The notes under the pieces were generated by a model. The model saw nothing but the letters and a program-made list of their open reading frames with translations. It made no database searches and was not told the DNA's origin. Below, piece by piece: positions 1-11,499 of a DNA stretch of 64,000 bases; the stretch's first letter is position 1, and each line of letters begins with the position of its first letter. The stretch covers positions 16,891,001 to 16,955,000 of the forward strand of contig OX485807.1 of the NCBI GenBank assembly GCA_950295325.1. Reading direction: 5' to 3'. A program made the position numbers and the translations under genes. The stretch is from Polytrichum commune. Its lineage: Eukaryota; Streptophyta; Polytrichopsida; Polytrichales; Polytrichaceae.

Positions 1-2949
1 CTATCTGGTCTAACCACAAAAGGGTTCAAGGCTTGTCCTGTATGCGGACCAAGTACCATATCACGTAGGTCCAAAATATTGCGAAAAAATGTTTACTGCA
101 GCTGCCATAGGAGGTATCTTCCAGCAGACCATTATTTTCGTGGTCCACACGCCGCGTTTGATGGCGTGGCATGCCGCGAAATGGAGGAGGAACCACTGAC
201 CGGAAACCAAACAATCCGGCGTGGCTACCAGTCAGAGGCCTACCTTGACGGTGGGGGCACGGAGAAGGACGCCGACTTTCCAGCCAAGCAGCATGGCGTG
301 AAGAGAGTTAGCGCAATTTACCAGTTACCCTACTGGAGGGTTAGTCATCAAAACCTCTTACTCTGTTTTTAAGGATTCATTTCATCACTCTCAGCATGGA
401 CCACATGTGGTTGTTGCACACATTTATGTCTCTCATAAAGCAAACGAAGATGACATCCTCATGCTCATGCAGCTTATAGCTTAATAATTTGAAGCTTCAA
501 GTGGATGAGCAAGAGGATGTCTGCATAATTATTAAGTTGCATGAGCAAGAGGATGTTTGCAGCCAATCTCCCATATGCACATAATTATCTGTGGCTATTA
601 AGCTTGAAGCTTCAGCTTAAGCTGCATGAGCAAGAGAATGTCTATTGCATTTGCTTTATGACCGCCAAAAATGCATAATTATAAGATACAGATAATTATC
701 TGTGGCCGATAAGCTTCAAGTTACCTTATCCACAATGTTAGCCCCCGTCACATATGACTGGAAACCCTTAATTCTGTGTTGTCCTATTGTGGAATGCTCC
801 TAGAGTTTATGTCTTCCATTCAGAATGTCTGCACATGGTTAACGTGCCCGATGTTGTAGCTGCAGAAACTCCCAATTCGGCACCTGCTGGACGTGATGCA
901 CATTGAGCGCAACATATGCGACAGCTTGTTGAAGCTGCTTTTTGGAGCGAAAGACACCGCAGCATCACGTCGGGACATGGAGGAGGAGGGAATACGAGAG
1001 CATTTGTGGGTTCGCCGAGGCCCCGTAGCAGGTGGAAATTTCTTCAAACCTGCGGCGCCATATGTACTCACCAAAGACGAGCAGAAGATATTTTTGGACC
1101 AGTTGGCCTCTATCTCTGTTCCGACGGGTTATTGTGGACCAATAAGGAAGCACATACTACACAACAGAATTGGTAACATGAAGTCACACGACTTCCACAT
1201 ATTTTTTCAGTTTCTGCTCCCTGTTTGTTTGAGAAATCTTATGGATTGTGGGCCTCGACAGGCCATAATTCGATTGGCGAGGCTATTTACAATGATTTGC
1301 AAGAAAGTCATAAATGCAGCCGAGATGGACTCTCTCCAACTATATGCAGCGGAAACCATGTGCTTAATGGAGGTTTGGTTTCCTCCCTCATTTTTTGACA
1401 TTATGGTCCATTTGCCAATCCACCTTGTTAGACAAGTGAAGTTGTGTGGTCCAATCGCTAACGCTTGGTGCTATCCGGTTGAGAGACACTTAAATGTTTT
1501 AAAGAAATATATCCGGAACATGGCACATCCCGAAGGTGCCATTGCAAACGCCTATATGTACGACGAAGCCTTAGGTTTTTGCACCGAGTACTTGAAGTTG
1601 TATCCGTACACACGGCGAAGGATTTGGGACGATGAGGAGGAGCTTGGCGATTGTGGAGAAGTATTGGAAGGAAAAGCCATACACCGAGAACTGACAAGTG
1701 AGGAACGACAAGGAATCCATGAGTGGATTATAAGGAATTCGGAAGCAACTAGGGAGCCCTGGAGGTAAGCTATCCGTGCCACTTTGCTTTGAACATTCTC
1801 CATTAGTCAACCTCTCTTTGGCAGCCAAGTCACATGTATGTGCACATCATCTTGACATAAACCTGAATTTTTCTTTACATGTTACAGGCAGTACCAGGCC
1901 CTTGTCCGGCAGCTGGAGTCCGACAGAGAAACCTACAGAAGGGATGCTGCATTGAGAGGGCTTTCAAGAGGAGATCAATACAGGTATCCAAATGACCTTG
2001 CCCATGAACTGCCGCAGTTCGTGGAGTGGCTGACTCAGTACACGACACAATTGGTGAATGAACATGGTGCCTCCAATGTCGACATCGACTTACTCCGCCT
2101 GTCGGCTCTTCCCTCAAAGGATGCCGAGACTTACCAACAGATGTGGGCCTATGGCAATCACTATAGGGTGGCTCACGAGGGAGACAGAGGTGGATTTGTG
2201 ACACATGATTATGGCATTGCCATCATATTTGGTGCAGAGGAGGGACGGAGTGTCGGCGTCGCCATGGTTGGAGTACTGAAGGAGATTCTCGTCGTACGGT
2301 ATTCGGCGCAACGGAGAGTTGTATTTCGGGGTTCATGGATCCGCAATGATCCTGGGCCACGCGCATCCACAAAGGTAGACCAATATGGCTTCACCGTGGT
2401 ACGTTTTGCTGACAGAATTGCACGAGATCGAGAACCGTATGTGCTACTGGCCACAGTCCGCCAGGTGCTGCAAGTGGTTCTCAACTATACATGTGATGAT
2501 GAAATGTGGCGTTGCTTGTTGCTGTTTGTTTCATTTTATGTTCCAACAAGTGATGTGCTTGCAATTTCACGAGTGATACAGGTTGCTGACTTTCATGTGC
2601 TCACATGCAACAGGTGTTTTTCATCCAAGACTGGTTGCATCCTACGTGGCGTGTGGTGCTCCAGAAGGAGCCGAGATCAAGGCGAGTTTTGGATAACGAA
2701 GATGAACAAATATTGGGGATTTCTGGGGATTTGAGCGGCATGCGCCTCCCGGTGGACATGAATGCAGCTTCGTTCCGCCCAAACCTGAGGCATGCTGGGG
2801 AGACAGTTCCAGCTGCAGAGATGGCCAGGCTGAATGCATTGGTCAGGGGAGAGGGAATGCAAGATGGACAATTTGCAAGAGCTCATGGGCAAAGGGGAAG
2901 GGGAAGGGGAAGGGGGCGGAGAAGATTGCCCCACAAGACAATCATGTAG
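1..2949 (+). CDS. CACTA transposase (TNP2-like, with DUF4218 and DUF4216), 5' partial
   Basis: C-terminal part of a TNP2-type transposase, which would cut and move its CACTA element in the nucleus. I read four exons: 1-339, 866-1764, 1888-2464 and 2614-2949, all with GT-AG introns and matching phases (0, 2, 0). Exon 1 has the Cys motif ACPVCG and the KNVY...HRRYLP stretch of the transposase_21 family. Exon 2 opens with the DVMHIERNICD signature that follows that domain and then carries DUF4218 (IHLVRQVKLCGP, YPVERHLNVLKKYIRNMAHP). Exons 3 and 4 encode DUF4216 (YGFTVVRF, then VFFIQDWLHPTWRVVL across the last intron). The tail is Gly-Arg rich. No stop or frameshift interrupts the visible exons, unlike every other transposase here. 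The catalytic core lies mostly before the window, so activity cannot be judged. Confidence 0.85.
432..662. repeat. MITE-like inverted repeat inside transposase intron 1
   Basis: Left arm 432-478 (starting CTCATAAAGCAAA) and right arm 616-662 (ending TTGCTTTATGAC) are inverted copies of about 47 bp with roughly nine mismatches. The arm interiors share GCTCATGCAGCTTA. The core repeats a GCATGAGCAAGAG(G/A)ATG word at about 507, 540 and 624. The whole unit sits in the 526-bp intron between exons 1 and 2, so it is spliced out. No clear target duplication was found, so the superfamily is undecided. Confidence 0.6.
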
Positions 2950-5850
2950 TGCACCACGGAGTTGCTGCCCTGAACTACTCACACATCTACAAGCTGAACG
3001 TGAACCTGGCTCACAGTCTTCATGGAAGGAGACAGATTGAGTTGCCTATGATGGGCAGCAACCCTACACATATATGTGGCAGGCATTTTGACATTTTGTT
3101 GTTTCGGTATCCAATTGCATCTACTGACAGTCCATGATGCACACAGTCAATGTTCACCAGTTGATTATGACGGTGGATTGTTCATGGGTTTATAATGCGT
3201 ATGTTGACGTGAGTATGTTTATCTTAATGGCTCGCACACATACTTAAGCGGTGTGCTTCTACATCATTGCAGGGGTAGATGTGCGAGAAGCGTGCATGAG
3301 GAGCTTTGGCGTACACGTAATCAAGGACGAAATGACTCATTTTTGTGCTTTATGACTCTTGTGTGCCTTCAGGATGTAGAGCTTGGAGACTACTCCACCT
3401 TACTTAGCAGAGTGCTATTCATGGTCCCATCTCCGAGGGATCAATGCAGATCTGGTAACACCAAGCTATGGACTCTTCCAATTCATTTGCACGTAATGGA
3501 CGTCAATCAGGTATGTCGTAAACCACCACCCTCATTCACATTAGAGTCCAATTTTGCATGGGTGGATAGTTCCACAGCAGCTTGGCATTGACGATGGTAC
3601 GTGCTCATTTTTCAAACATGGGCGTGCCCTTGCTGTGTTGCTTATTAGCAACGTTGTTGATGTCCTCAAATCACTGGCAGCTTCTTCCAGAATATTACTT
3701 GGTTCTTATAATAGTGACTATATTGGATAGTAGCGCAAACTGTGACCATTGTTACTCTTTACAGTAACATATGGACGGTGCGAACTATACTTTATCTAAT
3801 CCACACGTTTCTGTCGGCAGTGGTGAACTCTTAGTAGCGGAGGACTCACCCTAAACTGAACTTGATAATCAGGGATCGGACCGGTCGATGAGAGATGCAG
3901 TTGTCGCAACCTTTTGCGCCATTGAAGGGGTTGGTATTGAGAACTCAAAAGCTGGTTATGTACATTGAGGCCACCTTGTTTCTTCCATTTCATTATCCCC
4001 GCAAAAGGGTTTACTCGTACAGCATATTGAGGCAGTAGGATGACTTACTGGACCATTTCTCTTTTCTAAACCACAAACCCGCAAACATTGACTATTGCAG
4101 CAGCCCACTTAATTTCACCATCATGAAATAGTCATATGGACTAGTCACAAAACCCAGAAACATATTAGCTTATGGAACTCAGAAGTAGCCAAACATGATT
4201 GCTTTATAACATGGTTTGGTATGGCCTCATCTATGTGATTATAAATGTCCACCATAAGACTCTCCTTCGCAACAATATTGAGCCAACAATGGTTGACGTC
4301 TGCATGTCAATTGTAGTCTAATGTCTTTTAGAGACATTTGCTATTGTACAATGATTGCATAAAGTAAACCATGTGAATCATGCCCAGTTACTTTGAGTGG
4401 ATTGAATATGTTGTGATGTTCTCTGTGTATTGGTTGTTTATGACTTCCACATAAAGAAAGAGGCTCATTGTGGTGCTTTTGTGCAGATGGAAAACCTAAG
4501 TACCCTCACATGGTTAGATTCTGAGAGCTAGAGGATAGGGTTGTTCAGGTAACATTCTGTATCCCTTCACACAACAGCTGTATATAAATGTGAAGGGTGT
4601 TTTGCAACAGGCTACTTTGCAGAAGGCCTCGGATCCAAGGTCTAATGTCCTTGGGGGTTGCTAAACTTGATTTGAGGTCAAGTTTATGGCGTCAGGTTGA
4701 ATGTAGGCATGCCATGTTTGGGTTTCATGTTTAGCTACATTCAAACTGACTCCATAAATTTGAAATCGAATCATTGTATTCTTCATATACAGAGACACGC
4801 ATGTGTTCATCTAACCGGCCTTTCCAGATTGGGGTGCTATGAACTGCTCCTCTCCAGGTAAAATGTTGACTCGTTATTCGTGCCAGTTGTTTTTACATGA
4901 TCCATGCATGCATTGTGGGCTTTTTTTGCTCGTTCAAACGGTGGTGCTCAAATAGATATTAATATGTAATGTAATTTTTAACTTGTTAAGGAGATGACAT
5001 GGCAATTATCCTATTCATGCAGTATTTGCATCAATTTATAGTGAGTTTAGTGTAAGGTTCCTTCTATTACTTGGACTTGGAGTTGTATACTTTGCAGAGT
5101 AAATGACAAGCTCCACTAAACTCATGCCTTGTATCTACTTGTTATGACAGTCACTAAATGTGGAGGTGTTTAGTGTACAAAGCATAAATCCTGAAAGTGT
5201 AAATATTTGTGCAGATTGGCAAGTCTGGAACTCTATGGACTGGCATTGGCTTTGAAGCGCTACAACATCCTGGACCCGGAACGGCAATCCTGTTCTCTGC
5301 TCAATCTTCGAAATGTGGCCATAGCTTCAATAGCAAATTTGTACTTGTTGGAACATGTCATCCACAGTAGTTCATTTTTCAGAGAAGACAGGTTCAAACA
5401 TATTGGGACCATTGAATGTAGTTGCATTGAGACTTTGAGAGATGTGGGACGCAGTATTAACTGAGCATGGCAGATAATGTTACTGACAGTGAATGCGCGA
5501 TTTAGTGTAGCTTCATTGGAGTTGCCAAACAATGAAACTCTAGTATGTTGCCCAAAATTTTCATATCCTTGAAATGTATGATGTGAAGTTTGTGTGCAGA
5601 CTATGACGCTTGATAGACATGTATGTGTGTAATTCTGTGCACGACTTAGTTTCATGGGAATGTAGTTATCATTGCAACCATTGTACAGACCATTTTTCTC
5701 TGTTCCAGTGTCCCTTGCTCATTGACCTGTCCCATTTGTAATCTATCATTTGAATACAAGAGCAAGTAGAATTCGAGTGTAGGTTGAATGCATGTCGCAA
5801 TTGTTTTTGGGTTCAGTCCGCTTGAGGCACAACGCATTGCGGGTGTCAAC
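2950..5850. other. 3' noncoding part of the CACTA element
   Basis: Between the transposase stop and the subterminal repeats I find only short unconvincing open frames (such as 3253-3591 and 5207-5464) with no recognisable domain. CACTA elements often carry a second gene (TNPA-like) here; if one existed it is too degraded or too finely split to see. No tandem structure stands out. Confidence 0.4.
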
Positions 5851-5995
5851 GGAAATCGAGTGTCACTCGATTTCCAGTGCCAGTGGAAATCGAATGACAC
5901 TCGTTTTCAGAAGACAGTGGAAATCGAGTGACACTCGTTTCCTGAAGACAGTGGAAATCGAGTGACACTCGTTTTCAGAAGACAGTGGAAGTTGG
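5851..5995. repeat. 34-bp palindromic subterminal repeats
   Basis: Four copies start at 5851, 5885, 5919 and 5953, exactly 34 bp apart, with a fading fifth at 5987. Each centres on an almost perfect palindrome, GGAAATCGAGTG then ACACTCG(A/T)TTTCC. In En/Spm-type elements such arrays are binding sites for the element's own protein, which is the likely role here. Confidence 0.75.
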
Positions 5996-6528
5996 CTGCA
6001 ACTATATTTTGACTACAAGTGGCATCCAAATGCCACATGTTTCCAACAGGCACTGGACAACCATCGTCATTGCAGCTAGGGCTGAACCCAATACGTAGGA
6101 GCATTTCGGTGTGAGTGGCAGTCAATATAGGACAAACCCGTCCCACAATTAAAGGGAGTGTGACATAATACGGACTTGGCAAGCAATTGCATATCTCCTG
6201 AAAGTCATATATGTAGCTCATGGAATGGCATGGGACTGTGAATTTGAATTAACTCCGAATCAATGTTTACTCTTTGCGAAAGGCACCAAACACTTGCTGA
6301 TACGTACATACCTAAACTAACCCAGACATATATATATATATTATACGTACGTAAAGGATGTGTGAAGACATTAAGTTTCCAAAAATTAATTGCACGCAAA
6401 TGCATATACACAGAATATAAAGAGAAATGATCTATGAATGTGTAAACAGTTAAAACCTTGAATGACAGTGACCCAATATTGGTAATTATCGGCCCCCCAA
6501 AAAAACTATTAAAATAGTGGTCAAAAGA

Positions 6529-6581
6529 ACCGTAATGGCAAAACGACTACGGTTTTTTTTTTACCATGTTTTCTACTAGTG
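6529..6581. repeat. CACTA 3' terminus with hairpin
   Basis: The last 13 bases, TTTTCTACTAGTG (6569-6581), are the inverted terminal repeat. Inside it ACCGTA (6529-6534) and TACGGT (6548-6553) form a small stem, followed by a run of T. Confidence 0.75.
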
Positions 6582-7744
6582 GGGGAGGGGGACGCTGCCG
6601 CCGAGGAGTAAGGCGCTGCCGAATGCGAGGCTGGTGATGGATGCTGGAGGAGTTAGTATGGAGCTAGGTGGGTGCCGCCGAGAATGAGGAGGAAGTGCTG
6701 TGCCAAGGAGGGGAAGGAGGCTGGAGGCTAAGCTGGAGCAAATGATAGAGGTTGCCGAGGGCGCACCTGGGATAGGCATTGTTTGAATTCGAATGCCTGG
6801 AGGCCTCGGCCTTCCAAAAAGAACTTGGCACAATGCCGCAATGCAGGGGTGAGCTGGAAAAGAGAAGGTGAATTCCACAAGTTGCAACCAACATTGTTTG
6901 AACCAAATGGTTCGGAGGGCACTACAACATGACTAATGTGAAGAATGATCAAAATTGAGCGGGGAAGAGCCCAGGCCACAAGCCTCATTTAAATGGTGAA
7001 TCAGCACAAAGAGGAGGTTGCACAAATGCGAGGGGGTCGTAGTGTGAACAAATGCGAATTGATGGCTGCATGGCCGAGAGCTGTGGCTGGGGTCTCAACA
7101 GTTGTGAGCGCATGGGAAGGGTGCTCAGACCAGATAGGCGAGAGCCGCGTGTGGTAGGAAGGATGCAAAGGATCAGCCTAGCCACGGCTGGTAACATGGC
7201 CGGTAACAGGGCCGGTAACGGGGTTGGTCTAAGAGGCCAGGAGCTGGTTGTGATTAGGCCCAAGGGCATGAAAGGACAACGGCCAACTGAGAACTAAGCT
7301 GGATTAACCGAGTTAAGCTAAGGCAGTAATATTAGTGAAGTAGTGAAGGGTGATAGTTAAGCTAGGAATTTAGGTGAAAAACTAATGTGTGACTTAATGT
7401 GTTGATTCTCACGTTCGTGTTATGACACGCATGAGTATTAGTAATAAAGTAAACGGTTATTCATTATTAAGGATCACCTAGAGGTGGAAAGGACCACCAT
7501 TGGAGGTGGGCATGTTACAAACTATGAAAGGGTGATCCCCCACCTGCATTACGACGCAGTTAAGGGTGGGGGTGATCCTAGCTCACATGTTTGATTGATT
7601 CACACGGATAAATAATAAAAAGTTTCTAAAAATAAAATATAATTGAGAAGATTCTACGCACATCCGCGTAGTAACGTCTTCTTGGTATCCGCCTATAGAT
7701 TATTCCTGCTTTATCACTAGCTCAATTTGGGATAGCACCAGTCA
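6582..7744. other. No supported gene
   Basis: Short open frames on both strands (6576-6887, 6985-7269, 7052-7297) are low-complexity or GC-rich and match nothing I recognise. From about 7310 the sequence becomes AT-rich. A GGTGATCC word recurs at 7471-7580, which may be old LTR material, but no LTR boundaries were found. Confidence 0.3.
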
Positions 7745-7822
7745 ATGTAACCAACCGGATTCGAACCCGGGTTGATCCAGACCTAATACCAGTCTCTTAC
7801 ACAACTCGCATCCACAGGCGGA
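7745..7822 (-). repeat. tRNA-derived SINE-like segment
   Basis: On the - strand a perfect RNA polymerase III B box, GGGTTCGAATCC (plus-strand 7757-7768), follows an A-box-like TGGATGCGAGTTG at about the right distance. The stretch between reads like a decayed tRNA arm. A cloverleaf with a proper acceptor stem does not form, so this is better read as a SINE head or tRNA relic than a working tRNA gene. Confidence 0.45.
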
Positions 7823-8309
7823 TGTCTCAAAACCTAGTAGTTACCTACATATTGACTATTTCTAATATCTAATTTCCTTTCTTTTGTAGATTCTGGGCCT
7901 TAACTCAACCCGTGAGCGGTTTGAGTGGCTCACAATTATGGCACCTACATGTACGTATAATGAAGTTATGCACCTACTTGAACTTGCTGGTGTTGTGGAA
8001 TGTGAGTAGTTGTGCAAGTGTTGGTTGTAACTACATGTATAAGGATGTCAATAAATGACATGTATTGGTTTGGATTATTATAATAAAAACCAGCAATGGA
8101 TTGAAAGTGTTTTAAATGATCCATGGAAATAGGGCCCTTTGACTTCTGCTTCATTTAAAATATTGGCAATTTACAATTGAAAATATGCAATTAATTTGTC
8201 AAAAACTTGGTTGTGTACCCTAAACCCGTGTGTCTTTACTAAATTTGGATTCATTGCTCATATGTTACTACTCATTGCTCATGTGTTACTGCTCACCGCT
8301 CACCGCTCA
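7823..8309. other. No supported gene
   Basis: AT-rich sequence with no coherent frame. From 8255 it contains repeated GCTCA(C/T) words that lead into the 23-bp motif at 8310-8332. Confidence 0.3.
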
Positions 8310-8332
8310 CTGCTCATCGCTCATAAGATAGC
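8310..8332 (-). repeat. Shared 23-bp breakpoint motif, copy 1
   Basis: Read on the - strand this is GCTATC, TTA, then TGAGCGATGAGCAG. It directly abuts the LRR relic that starts at 8333. The same motif occurs at 44536 and 57825 on the + strand, each time with a gene fragment touching its GCTATC side. Confidence 0.6.
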
Positions 8333-8849
8333 TTCCCTCCTCGAGCTTGAAGGAATAACGAGAGACATTGGGCAACTTGACTTCATTGGTGACATAAGAC
8401 TTGAGTGGTTGCTCAAGCTTGAAGGAAGTACGAGAGATATTGGGCAACTTCACTTCATTGGTGACATAAGACTTGAGTGGTTGCTTGAACTTGAAGGAAG
8501 TACTAGAGACATTGGGCAACTTCACTTCATTAGTGACATTGTACTTGAGTGGTTGCTTTAGCTTGAAGGAATTACCGAAGACATTGGGCAACTTGACTTC
8601 ATTGGTTACATTGAGTTTGGGATGGTGCAGGGGCTTAAAAGAAGTATGAGAGATCTTGGGCAACTTGACTTCATTGTTTATATTGAAATTGAGTGATTAG
8701 TCAAAATTGAAAGAAGTATGGAAGACATTGGGCAACTTGACTTCATTGGTGACATTGAAATTGAGTGGTTGCTCGAGCTTGAAGGAAATACCGGAGTCAT
8801 TGGGCAACTTGACTTCATTGGTGACATTGTACTTGGTGGTTTATTTTGT
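8333..8849 (+). pseudogene. Leucine-rich repeat fossil (plant NLR-type LRR)
   Basis: Seven tandem 72-bp units each encode a 24-residue leucine-rich repeat of the pattern LGNLTSLVTLxLSGCSSLKE. This pattern is typical of the LRR region of plant NLR immune receptors, where it forms the sensing solenoid. The reading frame is broken by in-frame stops, for example where the LVTL..L step reads TAA in the first units and TGA and TAG in units 5 and 6. There is no NB-ARC, TIR or coiled-coil domain nearby. The array starts exactly at the 23-bp motif (8310-8332). Other frames of the same array stay open by chance because the unit is a multiple of three. The family call is firm; the parent receptor is unknown. 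Confidence 0.75.
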
Positions 8850-9750
8850 GCTATTTTTGTCCTATAACTAATATTTGATGTGTTGGTCGGAGGTTGTTCA
8901 TGAAGGCTTAGGTAAACACCCGGGGTCTGAGACCCAAGTTAATTCCCCACTGACAAGATACCTAGTGTATTGCTCACTAAATATTTCGACACTAAATTTC
9001 CAGTCATACTAATAGGACTATTTTGGGGTAGTTATTACCAGAAACCCAAACACTCATGGACAAAATATGAAAATATGGATGACACCGTGCCTCCATCGAT
9101 GGATGGAAATTTGTAACAAATGTATTTCAGGGTGTAATAGTATACCATCGTTAATGTATAGAATTTTGTGTGTTTTAGTATGGACATACAAATGCCATGC
9201 GAAGCATATGAATATATGATGGTGTATGAATCAATGAACAGGGAGAACCGACTATTAGTTATAGATGAATCGTTTGAGTTTGAAAAATAACTGGTTGAAG
9301 TTCAAGACTTCATGACAACTACTGTGAGCTCGAGTTTTTGGCTATAGCTTGGCCTATAGGCTAAATGTCATAGATAAGTGAGAATTAACAAGCAATAGGC
9401 AGTTAGAAAATCATCCTAAGTGGGTTCAAGGGGCTATCACCATTTCAAGATGGTTGTTGTAAACACCTTATCCTCCCCTCTAATAAGAAGGTGGTCGGCC
9501 ACCGGAGAATCATGCTATTTTCTTAAGGTAGAATCCGGCGTACTCTCAAGTTAGCAGCAATAGGCTTTCTTGAAGGTTCAACGCTCAAGGATTGAGGTTG
9601 AATGCTTAACATTGGGCAATGTTCAAGAAAGATGCTTGTAGATGTAGAATTATTTTGAAAGAGCCAAGTGATTCGGACACTTAATTATCTTGTAACCTCT
9701 GACAATGACTATTCACAATTGCTTATATTTATAATTATATAATTCACAAT
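8850..9750. other. No supported gene
   Basis: AT-rich sequence without coding signal, tandem repeat or recognisable terminus. Confidence 0.3.
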
Positions 9751-9871
9751 CACTATTTTTTGGAAGTTTGGACATAGTCTCGGTTTTTTGGCTCTCAAAA
9801 ATTCATATGAAGTCCAAAAAATGAGTTCTTGGTATCCATGGATAGGTAATGAAGTCCTCTACATGAATATG
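9751..9871 (+). repeat. Interspersed ~120-bp repeat, copy 1
   Basis: Starts CACTATTTTTTGGAAG and contains TTTGGACATAGTCTCGG and a GGTATCCATGGATAGG block. Nearly identical copies begin at 10714, 11240 and 11432. Confidence 0.7.
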
Positions 9872-10432
9872 GGGCCATTCACGGTTAGGGTACTACTTTT
9901 GGCCGTCTAACGGAAAACGGATTTTTTTGGATAACTTCACATGCTTGGTATGCTTAGATTTGTATTGTGAAGCATATTTGGGATCGTACCTACATTTCAT
10001 ACTCCATATCGAGTACACTAACAAAGTTAATTTAGAAGGAATAGGGTCATCTAAGATATCCTTTTGATTCCTTAAAGGACATTCAGGAGTGCTGTCTTAA
10101 TTGTTCACCTTAAGATCAAGGAATGAAAAGGACAACAAGAATCAATCGGAACGATCCCAAATTTTTTCCTCACACTCATCGTTCAAGTGTGTACTAATAG
10201 AACCAAATATGTATTGAATAGCAATTGCCCAACTTTACATGTGGCACCAAACAAGTCCAAATATACATATAATCACGGCCACACGTAAAAGGAACGTCTA
10301 GTATTAGAATTGGACAAAAAAAATTATATGAATGGACACATGACACTTTTACCAAGGTACCAAGATACATAATAGGAAATAATTGACCACCAATGCACAC
10401 CTAAATAGCAAAAAAATGCCACTGATGTGGCC
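9872..10432. other. No supported gene
   Basis: AT-rich spacer between repeat copy 1 and the telomeric tract. The short - strand open frame at 10194-10400 has no recognisable content. Confidence 0.3.
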
Positions 10433-10466
10433 TAGGGTTTAGGGTTTAGGGTTTAGGGTTTAGGGT
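10433..10466 (+). repeat. Interstitial telomeric repeat (TTTAGGG)n
   Basis: About five uninterrupted units of the plant-type telomere heptamer TTTAGGG. Short internal tracts like this arise from double-strand break repair, telomerase capture or old fusions. It sits inside the zone where the ~120-bp repeat family is dispersed. Confidence 0.9.
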
Positions 10467-10639
10467 GATTATTAAATAATAATAAAAATCTTTCTTGATA
10501 AAGCTTATGAACTATCTACTTATTTATGTAAAATTTATTGATCAAATAATAGTAAATCATGATAAAAACCAAGATCAATGCGACAAAGTCCTGAAGTCCT
10601 GTGTCCCAAAAGTAGTACCCTGATTGTAAATGGCCCCAT

Positions 10640-11499
10640 ATGCAATAATATTTCTACTGCAAAAAAATATATGATCGCAATTCTACGCTGTTCCCTTTGA
10701 ATCTGCACTTTGTCACTATTTTTTGGAAGTTTGGACATAGTCTCGGTTTTTTGGCTCTCAAAAATTCATATGAAGTCCAAAAAATGAGTTCTTGGTATCC
10801 ATGGATAGGTAATGAAGTCCTCTACATGAATATGCAATAACAATCCTCTAAATAATAGTCCCCCCATCCACTCACCCCCCCGTTCCCTACCCCTCGTCCG
10901 ACCCCCCCGTCCGCCCCCGTTCCCTCCCGGCTCCCACCCGTTCCCTAGCGTTCCCCCCCCCCCAATAGCGTTCTATGAGATACTTTAAGAAGTCTCAAGT
11001 TTTTCTATATATAAACTTAATTCTCTTTTTTATATGCTTGAATTACTTCTTTATTTCTTCACATGGTGTCACCAAAAAACCTCCACCCTTCAATTTCGTC
11101 CTAGCCCGAATGGAGAAGTTTATAATGACATGTAGAGATTTCTCTCTTTGTAACACAATGTATGATTCCAATCTATCGTTGGAATATACGTAACTTAGCC
11201 AAGTCTATACTATGTCTTCTTACACTCCTTAATCTCGAAGTTTGGAAGTTTGGAAGTTTGGACATAGTCTCGGTTTTTTGGCTCTCAAAAATTCATATGA
11301 AGTCCAAAAAATGAGTTCTTGGTATCCATGGATAGGTAATGAAGTCCTCTACATAAATATGCAATAATATTTCTACTGCCACAAAGTATATGGTCGCAAT
11401 TCTACGCTGTTCCCTTTGAACCTACATTTTTTCACTAGTTTTTTGAAGTTTGGACATAGTCTCGGTTTTTTGGCTCTCAAAAATTCATATGAAGTCCAA
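10640..11499 (+). repeat. Interspersed repeat block, copies 2-4 with linker module
   Basis: Copies of the ~120-bp unit lie at 10714-10834, 11240-11359 and 11432-11499 (truncated). A second module, starting GCAATAATATTTCTACTGC and ending in a CCCTTTGAA(T/C)CT word, precedes copies 2 and 4 at 10640-10713 and 11359-11431. The layout suggests a former tandem array of a roughly 200-bp composite unit, later interrupted by insertions that include the C-rich tract at 10856. Confidence 0.65.
10856..10969 (+). repeat. C-rich tract with CGTTCCC and CGTCCGACC words, copy 1
   Basis: Almost pure C/T on the + strand with recurring CCCGTTCCC and CGTCCGACC words. The same vocabulary appears at 15296-15425 and 21975-22282, always C-rich on the + strand. 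Confidence 0.6.

Larger units (their letters stand above)
1..6581 (+). mobile_element. CACTA (En/Spm-like) DNA transposon, 5' end outside the window
   Basis: This is the 3' portion of a class II CACTA element. Its transposase gene runs off the left edge of the window and its 3' end is visible at 6581. There the sequence reads TTTTCTACTAGTG, the reverse complement of a CACTAGTAGAAAA terminus. Just inside lie four 34-bp palindromic repeats (5851-5990) of the kind CACTA transposases bind, and a short hairpin (6529-6553). A 3-bp target duplication would be GGG at 6582-6584, but this cannot be tested without the left end. The extent is inferred from the gene, the subterminal repeats and the terminus agreeing in orientation. 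Confidence 0.8.

Noticed and set aside
432-700. CRISPR-like array of GCATGAGCAAGAGGATG repeats
   Set aside because: Spacing is irregular, there are only three copies, some inverted, no cas genes, and the setting is a plant intron.
7757-7822. A working tRNA gene on the - strand
   Set aside because: The B box is perfect, but I cannot pair an acceptor stem or a normal anticodon arm. A SINE head or tRNA relic fits better.
8196-8663. Open frames in other phases and on the - strand through the LRR array
   Set aside because: The 72-bp unit keeps several frames open; only the + frame with LGNLTSLVTL is a known domain, and that frame has stops.
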